Source of the DNA: Mycolicibacterium sp. J2
Lineage (GTDB): Bacteria; Actinomycetota; Actinomycetes; Mycobacteriales; Mycobacteriaceae
NCBI RefSeq assembly: GCF_026240945.1
Contig: NZ_JAPFPY010000018.1
Span: 1 to 64,000, forward strand
Direction of reading: 5' to 3'
DNA: 64,000 nt
Positions 36,677-45,600 of the stretch are shown here, in pieces; position 1 is the first letter of the stretch; each line of letters begins with the position of its first letter. Under the pieces are notes generated by a model. The model did not search any database, had not been told where the DNA came from, and saw only the letters and a list, made by a program, of their open reading frames with translations. Both the position numbers and the translations under genes were made by a program.

Positions 36677-36952
36677 CTAGCGGTGACCGCCCCCGCCGCC
36701 CTCGCCGCCGATGATCAGCGCGGGGCCATAGAACTCGTCGTCCCACGGATAGGGGTAGGTGGGCTCGGCCGGTGGTGAGGCGTTGAGCTGAACGTTGCCG
36801 GGTGTGGCGCATTCGGTTGCGGCGCCGCCGGCTTCGGTGCCGCCGACACTCGTGCACGACGGCAGATTGGAGTTCGGGTCGGCCGCGGCGACCGGTGCCA
36901 GCTGGAGAGCGGCCGCGGCCAGGAGCGAAGAAAGCACGAGCATTGACCGCAT
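36677..36952 (-). CDS. Small secreted protein, paralogue of its neighbour
   Basis: 91 residues. Signal peptide to about ...APVAAA (residue 24), then two Cys (SCTSVGG...TECATPG), ASPPAEP and a Gly/His-rich end (GGEGGGGGHR). The pair with the downstream gene looks like a tandem duplication, 9 bp apart, so they are one transcript. No known domain. The start lies 30 bp from the end of the reductase gene to the right. Confidence 0.7.
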   Translation of the reverse strand: MRSMLVLSSLLAAAALQLAPVAAADPNSNLPSCTSVGGTEAGGAATECATPGNVQLNASPPAEPTYPYPWDDEFYGPALIIGGEGGGGGHR

Positions 36953-36982
36953 AGGTGAGGCCCCTCACGTCGGACTTGGGCG

Positions 36983-38059
36983 TTAAGCCCCAGCGTACAA
37001 CCCTTTCCCGGTGATCAGCGGCAGGTCCAGGGTGGTGACGATGCCCGGTTGGGCGGCCACCACCGCCGGGATGGCGTTGACGACGCGGGCCGCGGTGGCG
37101 ACCAGCCCGGCATGGTTGTGGTCACCCTTGCGGCTGCTCAGGCACAGGTCGAGTGCGTACGACGGCTCGCCGGTCACTTCCACGCGGTAGGAACCGCCTT
37201 CCTGTGCCGGCTGCGGCCACTCCGGGCACAGATCGGCCCGCAGTCGGGTGACGTGCTCGAGCACCACGGCCGGGTGGCCCTTGACCATGCCGCGCACCTC
37301 GAAGCGCATGGCCGCGGTGCTGCCCTTGGGAATGTGCCCCGAGGCGATGTCGAAATCCTCCGGGGCGGGCACCCGCACGTGGGTTTCGGTGACCTCGTCG
37401 AGTTCGATGCCCAGGCCCGCGGCGAGCTGGCGTACCACCGACCCCCAGGCCAGTCTCAACACGCCCGGCTGCAACAACATCGGCAGCTCGTCGAGCGACT
37501 TCCCGAAGCCCATCACGTCGAACATCACCGTGGCGCTATCGTAGGTGGCGTAGTCCACGATCTCCATGCAGCGGATCTGTTCGACGGACTGGCAGGTGCC
37601 GGCAAGGGCAAGGGGCAGAAGGTCATTGGCGAAACCAGGATCGATGCCGTTGACGAAGATGGACGACGATCCGGCCTTCGCGGCGTCCTCGATGGGCGAG
37701 ATCATCTCGGCGGGCAACACCTGCCAGGGGTACTGCAGGAACACCGCTGCGCTGCCCACCACGTTCACGCCGGCGGCCAGGATCCGCCGATAATCTTCGA
37801 GCGCCTCGGGCAGCCGGTTGTCGGCCATCGCGGTGTACACGGCGCAGTCGGGTCGGGTGGCCAGCACCTCGTCGAGGTCGTTGGTGGCGGTGATCCCGGT
37901 GGTGATATCAAGGCCGGCAAGGGTTCCGGCGTCCTGACCGGCCTTGGCCGCCGACGACACCCAGACCGAGGTGAGCTCATAGGCCGGGTCGGTGATCAAC
38001 TGGCTCAGCGCGTGCCGTCCGACGTTTCCGGTGCCGATCGCGGCGACTTTGATGGCCAT
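36983..38059 (-). CDS. DapB-like NAD(P)H-dependent reductase/amine dehydrogenase
   Basis: 358 residues. The N-terminal Rossmann motif is KVAAIGTGNVGRHAL; the body resembles the dihydrodipicolinate reductase-like/2,4-diaminopentanoate dehydrogenase family (AAGVNVVGSAAVFLQYPWQ, FVNGIDPGFANDLLPLAL). The protein is longer than true DapB and the substrate is unknown. It follows the SDR gene by 13 bp and both are downstream of a KstR-type operator, so steroid or lipid-related metabolism is possible. It corresponds in order to Rv0926c. Confidence 0.8.
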   Translation of the reverse strand: MAIKVAAIGTGNVGRHALSQLITDPAYELTSVWVSSAAKAGQDAGTLAGLDITTGITATNDLDEVLATRPDCAVYTAMADNRLPEALEDYRRILAAGVNVVGSAAVFLQYPWQVLPAEMISPIEDAAKAGSSSIFVNGIDPGFANDLLPLALAGTCQSVEQIRCMEIVDYATYDSATVMFDVMGFGKSLDELPMLLQPGVLRLAWGSVVRQLAAGLGIELDEVTETHVRVPAPEDFDIASGHIPKGSTAAMRFEVRGMVKGHPAVVLEHVTRLRADLCPEWPQPAQEGGSYRVEVTGEPSYALDLCLSSRKGDHNHAGLVATAARVVNAIPAVVAAQPGIVTTLDLPLITGKGLYAGA

Positions 38060-38072
38060 TGCTAGGTGCTCC

Positions 38073-38864
38073 TCACAGGTCCGGGATGGGCAGGTCGAGG
38101 TTCGGATAGGTGAGGCCGCCGTCGACCTCCAGCGTCTTGCCGGTCAGGTAACCGCCCGCCGGTGAGGCCAAATAGACTGCGGCCGCGGCGATATCGACCG
38201 GGTCGCCGAGTCTGCGCATCGGCGTGACCTTCTCCATGGGTTCGCGCAGCGAGTCGTTGGAGGCCACCACGTCCAGCGCCGAGGTGAGGATGGATCCGGG
38301 CGCGATGGCATTGACCCGGATGCGCGGGCACAGGTCGAGCGCGGCCAGCCTGGTGTAGTGCGCCAGCGCGGCCTTGGCCGTGCCGTAGGCGACGAACGCG
38401 CGCCCGGCCAGTCGCCCCATCGTCGAGGTGATGTTGATGATCGAGCCACCGCCGGAGTGTTCGAGCATCAGCGGGACCGCCGCCGCTGTCAGGGCGTGCG
38501 CCGTCCCGACGTTGAAGGTGAACGCATCCTTGAGGTCCTTCGTGGAGGTGTTCAGCAGGGGGCTCGGCATGGTGCCGCCGACGTTGTTCACGACGATGTC
38601 TAGTTTGCCGAACGCGTTGACGGCCTCGCCCGCCAGCGCGGCGGTGGCTTCCGGGTGGGAGAGGTCGGCCACCACGATGTGTGCCTTGCGTCCGGTGGCG
38701 GCGACCTGGGTCGCGACCTCTTCGAGCTGAGCCTGGGTACGTGCCGCGATCACCACGTCCGCACCGGCTTCCGCGAACGCGACGGCGATCGCCGCGCCCA
38801 GTCCGCGGCCCGCGCCGGTGACCACCGCAACCTGATCGTCGAGCCGGAATCTGTCCAGAATCAT
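38073..38864 (-). CDS. Short-chain dehydrogenase/reductase
   Basis: 263 residues. Cofactor motif TGAGRGLGAAI (near 15-25), NNVGG, catalytic Ser in IINITSTMG and YGTAKAAL (YxxxK with Tyr and Lys present). Close in layout to Rv0927c of M. tuberculosis. It reduces or oxidises an unknown alcohol/ketone with NAD(P). First gene of a two-gene operon with the DapB-like reductase. Confidence 0.87.
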   Translation of the reverse strand: MILDRFRLDDQVAVVTGAGRGLGAAIAVAFAEAGADVVIAARTQAQLEEVATQVAATGRKAHIVVADLSHPEATAALAGEAVNAFGKLDIVVNNVGGTMPSPLLNTSTKDLKDAFTFNVGTAHALTAAAVPLMLEHSGGGSIINITSTMGRLAGRAFVAYGTAKAALAHYTRLAALDLCPRIRVNAIAPGSILTSALDVVASNDSLREPMEKVTPMRRLGDPVDIAAAAVYLASPAGGYLTGKTLEVDGGLTYPNLDLPIPDL

Positions 38865-38927
38865 GCATGCCCCATTTCTCGTCCCGCGTCACCGTAGCAA
38901 GGGGCCGACGCCCCGGGGGCGAGATTC

Positions 38928-38941
38928 TGGAACACGTTCTA
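38928..38941. promoter_or_regulatory. KstR-type operator upstream of the SDR operon
   Basis: TGGAACACGTTCTA fits the KstR consensus TNNAACNNGTTNNA exactly. It lies 64 bp before the SDR start. KstR represses sterol and lipid catabolic genes in mycobacteria. Confidence 0.6.
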
Positions 38942-38961
38942 GTTGGGCAGTCTCGCTGCTC

Positions 38962-39849
38962 CTACTTTTTGGCAGCGGCCTTCTTGGCCGGAGCTTTCTT
39001 GGCCGCCTTCTTGGCGGGGGCTTTCTTCGCCGGTGCCTTCTTGGCGGGCGGCTTGTCGCCCTGACGCGCCTTCACACTGGCTTCCAACTTGGCCAGCAGA
39101 TCCGACACATCCTCGGTCTCGTCCAGGTTGGTCGGCTGCTCCTCGGTCGTGAAAGCCTCGCCACCTTCGAGTTTGGCCTGCACCAGCTCGTGCAGCTCGT
39201 CCTGGTAGGTGTCGTGGAACTGCTCGGGGTGGAAATCGTCGGTCATCGACTCGACCACCTGCCCGGCCATCTTCAGCTCGGCCGGCTTGATCTCGACTTC
39301 CTTGTCCAGCACCGGGAAGTCCGGATCGCGGATCTCATCCGGCCACAGCAGCGTGTGCACCACCATCACCTGGCGCTTGCTGAAGTCCTTCACCCGCAAC
39401 GCCGCCAGCCGCGTCTTGTTGCGCAGCGCGAAATGCACGATGGCCACCCGATCCGTCGACGCCAGGGTCTGGGCCAGCAGCACATAGGACTTCGACGACT
39501 TGGAATCCGGTTCCAGGTAGTAACTCTTGTCGTACATCAGCGGGTCGAGTTGGTCGGCGGGGATGAACTCCACGACCTCGATCTCGCGACTGCGTTCCTC
39601 GGGCAGCGTCGCGATGTCCTCGTCGGTGATCACGACGGTCTGCCCGTCCTCGGATTCGTACGCCCGCGCGATATCGCGGTACTCCACCACCTCGCCGCAC
39701 ACCTCGCAGGTGCGCTTGTACCGGATCCGCCCGTTGTCCTTGGCGTGCACCTGATGGAATTTGATGTCGTGGTCCTCGGTGGCGCTGTACACCTTCACAG
39801 GGACATTCACCAGACCGAAGGCGACCGAACCCTTCCAGATAGACCGCAT
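38962..39849 (-). CDS. ku: Non-homologous end-joining protein Ku
   Basis: 295 residues from ATG at 39849 (TTG two codons upstream is less likely). SIWKGSVAFGLVNVPVKVYSA and the Ku core (RYKRTCEVCG, DLLAKLEASVKA) are clear. The C-terminus carries a lysine/alanine tail of repeated PAKKA units after residue 265, as in other mycobacterial Ku proteins, which modulates DNA binding. It bridges double-strand break ends and recruits LigD. Divergent from ligD by 31 bp. Confidence 0.95.
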   Translation of the reverse strand: MRSIWKGSVAFGLVNVPVKVYSATEDHDIKFHQVHAKDNGRIRYKRTCEVCGEVVEYRDIARAYESEDGQTVVITDEDIATLPEERSREIEVVEFIPADQLDPLMYDKSYYLEPDSKSSKSYVLLAQTLASTDRVAIVHFALRNKTRLAALRVKDFSKRQVMVVHTLLWPDEIRDPDFPVLDKEVEIKPAELKMAGQVVESMTDDFHPEQFHDTYQDELHELVQAKLEGGEAFTTEEQPTNLDETEDVSDLLAKLEASVKARQGDKPPAKKAPAKKAPAKKAAKKAPAKKAAAKK

Positions 39850-39880
39850 GGTCAACCGTAACAGCGGGTAATACCGTTAT

Positions 39881-42136
39881 GTGGTGGAGCGCTACGGCCG
39901 GGTGAAATTGACCAATCCCGATAAGGTGCTCTATCCCGCCACCGGCACCAGCAAAGCGGAGGTCTTCGACTACTACCTGGCCGTCGCCGATGCGATGGTG
40001 CCGCATATCGCCGGACGGGCGGTTACCCGGAAACGGTGGCCCAACGGTGTGGACGAGCCGTCCTTCTTCGAGAAGCAACTGGCCTCGTCGGCGCCGGAGT
40101 GGCTGGACCGAGGCGCCATCGAACACAAATCGGCGACCACCGTCTACCCGGTCATCGACACCCGGGAGGGGCTGGCCTGGATCGCCCAGCAGGCGGCACT
40201 CGAGGTGCACGTCCCGCAGTGGCGCTTCGTCGACGGCAAGCCGGGGCCGGCCACCCGGATCGTGTTCGACCTCGACCCCGGCGAGGGGGTCGACATGGCC
40301 TTGATCTGCACGGTGGCCCACGAGGTCCGTGACCTGATGGCCGATATCGGGCTGACGACCTATCCGCTGACCAGCGGGAGCAAGGGAGTGCACCTGTACG
40401 TGCCGCTGGCCGAGCCGGTCAGCTCGCACGGTGCCTCGGTGCTGGCGCGCCGGGTGGCGCAGCAGTTGGAGAAAGCCATGCCGCAGCAGGTGACGGCCAC
40501 CATGACCCGAAGCTTGCGCGCGGGCAAGGTGTTTCTGGACTGGAGCCAGAACAGTGCCGCCAAGACCACGGTCGCCCCCTATTCACTGCGGGGACGCGAC
40601 GAGCCGACAGTCGCGGCCCCGCGAACCTGGGACGAGATCGGCGATCCCGGCCTGCGTCATCTCCGTTTCGACGAGGTGCTGGCCCGGTTGGAGCGCGACG
40701 GAGATCTGCTGGCCGGCCTGGACGACACCCTGGTGCTGCCGGACAAACTCACCACGTACCGCAGCATGCGTGACGCCGGTAAGACACCGGAGCCGGTTCC
40801 GGCGGCGGCCCCGGTCACCGGCGCGAACAACCGATTCGTCATCCAGGAACACCACGCCCGCCGGTTGCATTACGACTTCCGGCTGGAGCGCGACGGCGTG
40901 CTGGTCAGCTGGGCCGTGCCGAAGAACCTGCCCGCCGAATCGGCGGTGAACCACCTGGCCGTGCACACCGAGGATCACCCGCTGGAGTACGCGACCTTCG
41001 AGGGCACGATCCCGAAGGGGGAGTACGGGGGCGGAGAGGTGCGGATCTGGGACACCGGGACTTACGAGGCGGAGAAGTTCCGCGATCCGGATCCGATGAA
41101 CGGCAAGAGCGGCGAGGTCATCGTCACCTTGCGCGGTGACCGGATCTCGGGCCGCTATGCCCTGATTCAGACCGACGGCAAGAACTGGCTCGCGCACCGG
41201 ATGAAGGAACAGCCCGCGATGAGCGCGGCCGAGATCAAACCGATGCTGGCCACCCACGGCTCGGTGGCCGACTTCACCCCGGCGCAGTGGGCCTTCGAAG
41301 GCAAATGGGATGGCTACCGGATGTTGGTAGAAGCGAATCATGGTGCTCTGCAGTTATATTCGCGGCGCGGCCGCGATGTCACCGCCGAGTACCCCCAACT
41401 GCGGACACTGGCCGCCGATCTGGCCGATCACCACGTGCTGCTCGACGGTGAGGTGGTGGCGCTCGACGCCCACGGCGTGCCCAGCTTCGGGGCCATGCAG
41501 AACCGTGGGCGGGAGGGCCATGTCGAGTTCTGGGCCTTCGACCTGCTGGCGCTGGACGGCAGGCCCCTGTTGCGGGTCAAGTACCGCGACCGTCGAAAAC
41601 TGCTGGAAACACTGGCTTCCGGCGGCGAACTGATCGTTCCCCCGCTGCTGCCCCACGACGATCCGCTAGGGGACGCCCGGCGCCGGGGCTTGGAGGGTGT
41701 GGTGGCCAAGAAGTGGGACTCGACGTATCAACCGGGCCGGCGGTCATCGGCATGGGTCAAGGACAAATTCTGGAGCACACAGGAAGTGGTGATCGGCGGT
41801 TGGCGGGCCGGGGAGGGCGGACGGACCAGTGGCATCGGCGCGCTGCTGGTCGGTATCCCAGCCGACGGGGGACTGCAATTCCTCGGCCGGGTCGGCACCG
41901 GCTTCACCGACAAGATGCTCGGCGACCTGCGCGCGACCCTCAAACCGCTGGAGACCGACGAAAATCCTTTCAATGCACCACTTTCCACCGTCGACCGGCG
42001 CGGGGTGACCTTCGTCCGGCCGGAACTGGTCGGTGAGGTGCGCTACAGCGAACGCACCTCCGACGACCGGCTGCGCCAGCCGAGTTGGCGTGGTCTGCGG
42101 CCGGACAAGGCCCCGGACGAAGTGGTATGGGAGTGA
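39881..42136 (+). CDS. ligD: Multifunctional ATP-dependent DNA ligase D
   Basis: 751 residues from GTG at 39881. Polymerase/primase domain first (about 1-290; RIVFDLDPGEG holds the metal-binding Asp pair, TSGSKGVHLYVPL), then the 3'-phosphoesterase domain (about 310-450; FVIQEHHARRLHYDFRLE), then the ligase domain with the adenylation lysine K475 in KWDGYR. This POL-PE-LIG order is the mycobacterial one. With Ku it performs non-homologous end joining. Convergent with a small membrane protein gene 30 bp away. Confidence 0.96.
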   Translation: MVERYGRVKLTNPDKVLYPATGTSKAEVFDYYLAVADAMVPHIAGRAVTRKRWPNGVDEPSFFEKQLASSAPEWLDRGAIEHKSATTVYPVIDTREGLAWIAQQAALEVHVPQWRFVDGKPGPATRIVFDLDPGEGVDMALICTVAHEVRDLMADIGLTTYPLTSGSKGVHLYVPLAEPVSSHGASVLARRVAQQLEKAMPQQVTATMTRSLRAGKVFLDWSQNSAAKTTVAPYSLRGRDEPTVAAPRTWDEIGDPGLRHLRFDEVLARLERDGDLLAGLDDTLVLPDKLTTYRSMRDAGKTPEPVPAAAPVTGANNRFVIQEHHARRLHYDFRLERDGVLVSWAVPKNLPAESAVNHLAVHTEDHPLEYATFEGTIPKGEYGGGEVRIWDTGTYEAEKFRDPDPMNGKSGEVIVTLRGDRISGRYALIQTDGKNWLAHRMKEQPAMSAAEIKPMLATHGSVADFTPAQWAFEGKWDGYRMLVEANHGALQLYSRRGRDVTAEYPQLRTLAADLADHHVLLDGEVVALDAHGVPSFGAMQNRGREGHVEFWAFDLLALDGRPLLRVKYRDRRKLLETLASGGELIVPPLLPHDDPLGDARRRGLEGVVAKKWDSTYQPGRRSSAWVKDKFWSTQEVVIGGWRAGEGGRTSGIGALLVGIPADGGLQFLGRVGTGFTDKMLGDLRATLKPLETDENPFNAPLSTVDRRGVTFVRPELVGEVRYSERTSDDRLRQPSWRGLRPDKAPDEVVWE

Positions 42137-42165
42137 ATACGGGCGAGGCTGCCAGCAGACCTGCG

Positions 42166-42462
42166 TCAAACACCCTGCGGCTGAACATCCTTCGCGGGAT
42201 GTATGCTGGCCGCATCCACAGCGTTCGGTGCCGGCTCATCCTGTTTCGGAGGGGATGGGGCGGACCAACCGTGGTAGCCGAGTGCCACACTGACGGCGGA
42301 GTACACCGCGGCCTCGGTCCACATATAGCCGACACCCCAGCGCCTGCCCAAGAAGACCGGCTCGCTGATGATGCCGCGCCGGGCGGCCACGGCGTACGCG
42401 GCGTGCGCGTAGGCCAACGCGGCGAACGATCCCGACAAGAACTTGCTGACTTCGCGGTTCAT
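42166..42462 (-). CDS. Small membrane protein
   Basis: 98 residues from ATG at 42462, with AGAGGAGGA just upstream; 13 extra residues upstream in frame are discounted. Two weakly hydrophobic helices (FLSGSFAALAYAHAAYAVAA and MWTEAAVYSAVSVALGYH) are followed by a Pro/acidic tail. Not recognised, but in the place of Rv0939-adjacent genes of M. tuberculosis order. Likely a membrane-associated protein of unknown role. Confidence 0.55.
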   Translation of the reverse strand: MNREVSKFLSGSFAALAYAHAAYAVAARRGIISEPVFLGRRWGVGYMWTEAAVYSAVSVALGYHGWSAPSPPKQDEPAPNAVDAASIHPAKDVQPQGV

Positions 42463-42857
42463 CACTGACTCCTCCTCTGCCGCCGGCATCGCGACGGCCA
42501 CTTCAGTTTCGAACCGACGCGCATCGATGGCTAGGGACTAAGGTCCCCGGCGGGCCGCGCGCAGCATGGACCGTTGACCCGTGTCCTGTGCGCAACGTCA
42601 GCCTCGATTGCACCGGCGGCTAGCGAGACCGCCCATCGCAGTTACTCTGCACGAATGCAGTCCGCGAATTTCTGTCGTGCCGTTCCCCGGTTAGCGACAC
42701 AGCAGAACGATCTCATTGATCGGTCAAATATCCTTTTCCACAGCATCAATCGGCACACATGATTTCTAACCAAATTTGCTGAGCGCCGGATATGCTGCTC
42801 ACGCAGCAAACACTACTTTGCTGCCCTCATTGAATCGATCCAACCGAAGGGGGAGCG
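42463..42857. other. 395-bp intergenic stretch
   Basis: Separates two divergent genes. A 62-codon frame at 42574 lacks a ribosome site and protein-like composition. No RNA gene or clear repeat is seen; it presumably holds the promoters of both genes, with AT-richer sequence near 42700-42820. Confidence 0.4.
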
Positions 42858-43805
42858 GTGGACGCTCTGAGCAATGTCCGTGACCGGATGACACCGATGG
42901 TGGCGCTGACCGGCGCCGTGGCGATCGCGACGGCGGGGGCCCTGGCGGCGCCGCCGGCGCTCCAGTCCGCCGAACACCTCGCACCGGCGGTGGTGCGCGA
43001 GGTGAAGTCCCTACCGGTGGAACTGGTCGCATCGAACTTCTTCGCACCGTATTACGCGATGCCGGCGGGGCTGGCCGGGACCGCCATCACCGTCCCGTTG
43101 TTCGTCGTGACCTTCGCCGTCGACAATGTCGTGAAGGGCACCACCCAGCTGCTCACCAACCTCAACGTGGACAAGCGGTTGGCGCAGCAACCGGTCGTGC
43201 TGACACATTCGCTACTGTTCCCGATCGCTACCGGCGCACAGATCGCGCTGGCCAGTGGTCTGGACGGCACGTACGTCTACGGTAAATTCACTCCCGCGCA
43301 GGCCCTGAACTTCTTTGTCGACGCGGTGAAGGCCGCCGTCGACGGATTCGTCGCCGCCGAGAAGGCGCTGTTCACCCCGCCGGCTATGGCAGCCAAGCCC
43401 GCGATCAACGATGTCGCTTCACCGGCAATCGCCGAGCCTGGCACGACGGTGACGCTGTCCACCGCGTCGGCAAGCGTGCCGGCGAAGGTCGCACCCAAAC
43501 ACATCACCACAACCCCGACCGCTGCGACGCCGGAGCAGTCGACAACGCCGACAGCAGATACCGAGAAGGCAACGGGCGACACCGAGAAAGCCGAGCCCGC
43601 GGCGGTGGCCGACACCCCCGTCGTCAAGAAACCCACCTGGAAGCGGCCCACGTTCAAGCTGCCGACACTCAAGCTACCGACCTTCAAACTGCCGACTCCC
43701 AAGAAGGCCCCTACCGCCGGCACGGCGGATAGCGGAACCACGCCGTCGGCGCCGAAGGCCGACGCCGGGTCGAAAGACGCTGGCTCCGAAGCTTCTTCGA
43801 AGTAG
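42858..43805 (+). CDS. Hypothetical exported or envelope protein with basic Pro-rich repeats
   Basis: 315 residues from GTG at 42858 after AAGGGGGAG. The N-terminal 30 residues include a hydrophobic stretch (MVALTGAVAIATAGALAAPPAL) like a signal/anchor; a second hydrophobic region is at about 68-95. The C-terminal third is low-complexity: KRPTFKLPTLKLPTFKLP is a KLPT repeat with Lys and Pro, bordered by Thr/Ala/Glu-rich sequence. Such proteins occur in mycobacteria but I know no function. Basic repeats suggest contact with acidic wall polymers or nucleic acid. Confidence 0.65.
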   Translation: MDALSNVRDRMTPMVALTGAVAIATAGALAAPPALQSAEHLAPAVVREVKSLPVELVASNFFAPYYAMPAGLAGTAITVPLFVVTFAVDNVVKGTTQLLTNLNVDKRLAQQPVVLTHSLLFPIATGAQIALASGLDGTYVYGKFTPAQALNFFVDAVKAAVDGFVAAEKALFTPPAMAAKPAINDVASPAIAEPGTTVTLSTASASVPAKVAPKHITTTPTAATPEQSTTPTADTEKATGDTEKAEPAAVADTPVVKKPTWKRPTFKLPTLKLPTFKLPTPKKAPTAGTADSGTTPSAPKADAGSKDAGSEASSK

Positions 43806-43817
43806 TCGGATACCGGG

Positions 43818-43844
43818 CTCGGGCAGCCGATGGCGCTGCCCGAG
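43818..43844. terminator. Hairpin between convergent genes
   Basis: CTCGGGCAGC (43818-43827) and GCTGCCCGAG (43835-43844) form a perfect 10-bp stem with a 7-base loop, followed on the plus strand by TCTGTT. It lies between the convergent gene at 43805 and rnhA, so it can end transcription both ways. Confidence 0.6.
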
Positions 43845-43853
43845 TCTGTTCCG

Positions 43854-44321
43854 TCAGCCGGTGAGCGTCGCGCGGCCGGCGTCGATGGCTGCTTGCATGC
43901 CCCTGGTGGCCAACACGTCGGCCAGCTCGTTGTCGCCGACCCCCGAATGGCCTTTCACCCAGAACCATTCGACTTCGTGCCTGGCGCACGCCGCTTGCAG
44001 CCGCCGCCACAGATCGACGTTCTTCACCGGCTCCTTGGCGGCAGTCAACCAGCCGTTGCGCTCCCAGCCCAGCACCCACTTGGTGATCCCGTTGCGCACG
44101 TAGGTGCTGTCGGTATAGAGGTGCACCAGCACCGGGCGGGTCAACGCCTCCAGCGCCATGATGGGCGCGGTCAGCTCCATCCGGTTGTTGCTGGTCTGTC
44201 CGGCGTCGCCGCCGCACATCTCGCGGACATGCTCACGATGGCGCAGCACCGCACCCCAGCCGCCGGGGCCCGGATTGGGCCGGCACCCGCCGTCGGTGTG
44301 GATGATCACGGGGTCGGTCAC
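43854..44321 (-). CDS. rnhA: Ribonuclease HI
   Basis: 155 residues from a GTG overlapping the previous stop. Catalytic acidic residues are visible: D10 in IIHTDGGCRPNPGPGGWGAV, E in NRMELTAPIMAL, D in YTDSTYVRNGI, and the final D in GDNELADVLA with the His loop VKGHSGVGDNE. It removes RNA from RNA/DNA hybrids. Coupled to the glyoxalase-like gene upstream by the GTGA overlap. Confidence 0.92.
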   Translation of the reverse strand: MTDPVIIHTDGGCRPNPGPGGWGAVLRHREHVREMCGGDAGQTSNNRMELTAPIMALEALTRPVLVHLYTDSTYVRNGITKWVLGWERNGWLTAAKEPVKNVDLWRRLQAACARHEVEWFWVKGHSGVGDNELADVLATRGMQAAIDAGRATLTG

Positions 44322-44956
44322 CCGTCGAGCTTAATTCCGGAGATCATCGCCGTCCGAACCGACATTCCGAGCGCGCGGTGATCGAGGGTGGTGATCCGCC
44401 GTCCCGGCTGCACCGCATCCTTGACCGGGGTGGCGCGGTCACCGAAGAACGCCGCCGTCGCGTCGATGTCGGCGACGGTGTAGGTGATGCCCCACAGCGA
44501 TGACGGTCCGGCACCGGCCACGTCCGGCGCTCCGACCACTTCGATGATGACCGGTCCGAAGCGGAAGAAGATCTGCCGGATCGGCCGGCCGCCGAGCTGC
44601 GCGTCACGTTCGCGGCGCGGCTGCACCCCGATCGATGCCAATGCCGCGACGGTCCGCCGCAGATCGGGGGAGGCCACCACGATGTGGTCGATCGCGATGG
44701 TGCCGTTGGCGTGCGTGGCCGGATCCGCGGGCGCGGCGTCCGAACGTCTGGTGGGGATGCCGTCGAGAGACCCGTCGCCGTCAGCACCGACGGGGACACC
44801 GCGTAGTGACCATCCGCGGATGCCGGTGCCGTTGGCGCGCCCGGTGAGTCGGATACGCACACCGCCGACGCTGCTGATGTCACCGGGCCCGACACTGAAC
44901 CCTGCCTCGGCCCAGGCCTGCGGAGGATCGGCCACCTCGATCTCGTCGACGGTCAT
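44318..44956 (-). CDS. VOC/glyoxalase-like domain protein
   Basis: 212 residues from ATG at 44956; a GTG at 44977 would add 7 residues. The second half (IDHIVVASPDLRRTVAALASIG ... ITYTVADIDATAAFF) is a vicinal-oxygen-chelate fold; H in IDHIVVAS and E in IIEVVGAPD are possible metal ligands. The first 80 residues are beta-rich and unassigned. Function unknown; it is co-transcribed with rnhA. Confidence 0.7.
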   Translation of the reverse strand: MTVDEIEVADPPQAWAEAGFSVGPGDISSVGGVRIRLTGRANGTGIRGWSLRGVPVGADGDGSLDGIPTRRSDAAPADPATHANGTIAIDHIVVASPDLRRTVAALASIGVQPRRERDAQLGGRPIRQIFFRFGPVIIEVVGAPDVAGAGPSSLWGITYTVADIDATAAFFGDRATPVKDAVQPGRRITTLDHRALGMSVRTAMISGIKLDG

Positions 44957-45039
44957 GTCTTTGATTCTGCGGGTCACCGCCCGGCCCCGGCTAGGTCATC
45001 CGGTCTGCGCGGACACGTGTCCGTTGTTAGTCTCCGCGT

Positions 45040-45537
45040 GTGAATCGCCTGTACACGGTGCCTCTAGCGGTCCTCGCCTGGTTCGGTGCCACCGCTGTCG
45101 GCGCTGCTGACCCGGGCGATCCGGTCGTTGCCCTCGGCAAGTGCTACGACCCGGGCGGGTCCGTGGTGCAGCGGCCGGCCACCTTCGCCTATAACTGCGA
45201 CAACACCGGAGTGTTGCAGGACATGGTGTGGAGCACCTGGGGTGCCGACGGCGCCCGAGGTACCGGCACCGACAGCTCGGTGCAGTGCCAGCCCAACTGC
45301 GCGCAGGGCACCCGGTTGGTGAATCCGGTTGTGGTGCATGCCTGGAATCCCCAGCCGGCCAAGGATGCGGCATGCCCGCCCGATGCCCGCTACTTCTCCG
45401 ACCTCACCATCGCGTATCCGCAGGGGGTGCCGCCGTGGATCACGCCGGGCACCCAGTGGTCACCGGGCACCGACTTCGTCACCGTCGACGGTGCACCCGC
45501 CGTGCACTTCTCCGGGCTGGGGCCCTTCTGCTCTTAG
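45040..45537 (+). CDS. Secreted protein of unknown function
   Basis: 165 residues from GTG at 45040. A signal peptide of about 22 residues (LYTVPLAVLAWFGATAVGAAD) is followed by a Cys-containing exported domain: C at KCYDPGG, YNCDNTG, VQCQPNC, AACPPDA and the final FCS, which could give three disulphides. The pattern WSTWGADGARGTG...NP is common in mycobacterial exported proteins of unknown role. Not part of an operon that I can see. Confidence 0.7.
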   Translation: MNRLYTVPLAVLAWFGATAVGAADPGDPVVALGKCYDPGGSVVQRPATFAYNCDNTGVLQDMVWSTWGADGARGTGTDSSVQCQPNCAQGTRLVNPVVVHAWNPQPAKDAACPPDARYFSDLTIAYPQGVPPWITPGTQWSPGTDFVTVDGAPAVHFSGLGPFCS

Positions 45538-45600
45538 ACAAGGTCGTGCTCTTAGGCAAGAGAGTGGCAGTACGGCGCCGTCGGTGCCATCGTGGTTCTC

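Noticed and set aside
42574..42762. A 62-codon frame in the 395-bp intergenic region
   Set aside because: No Shine-Dalgarno and no protein-like composition.
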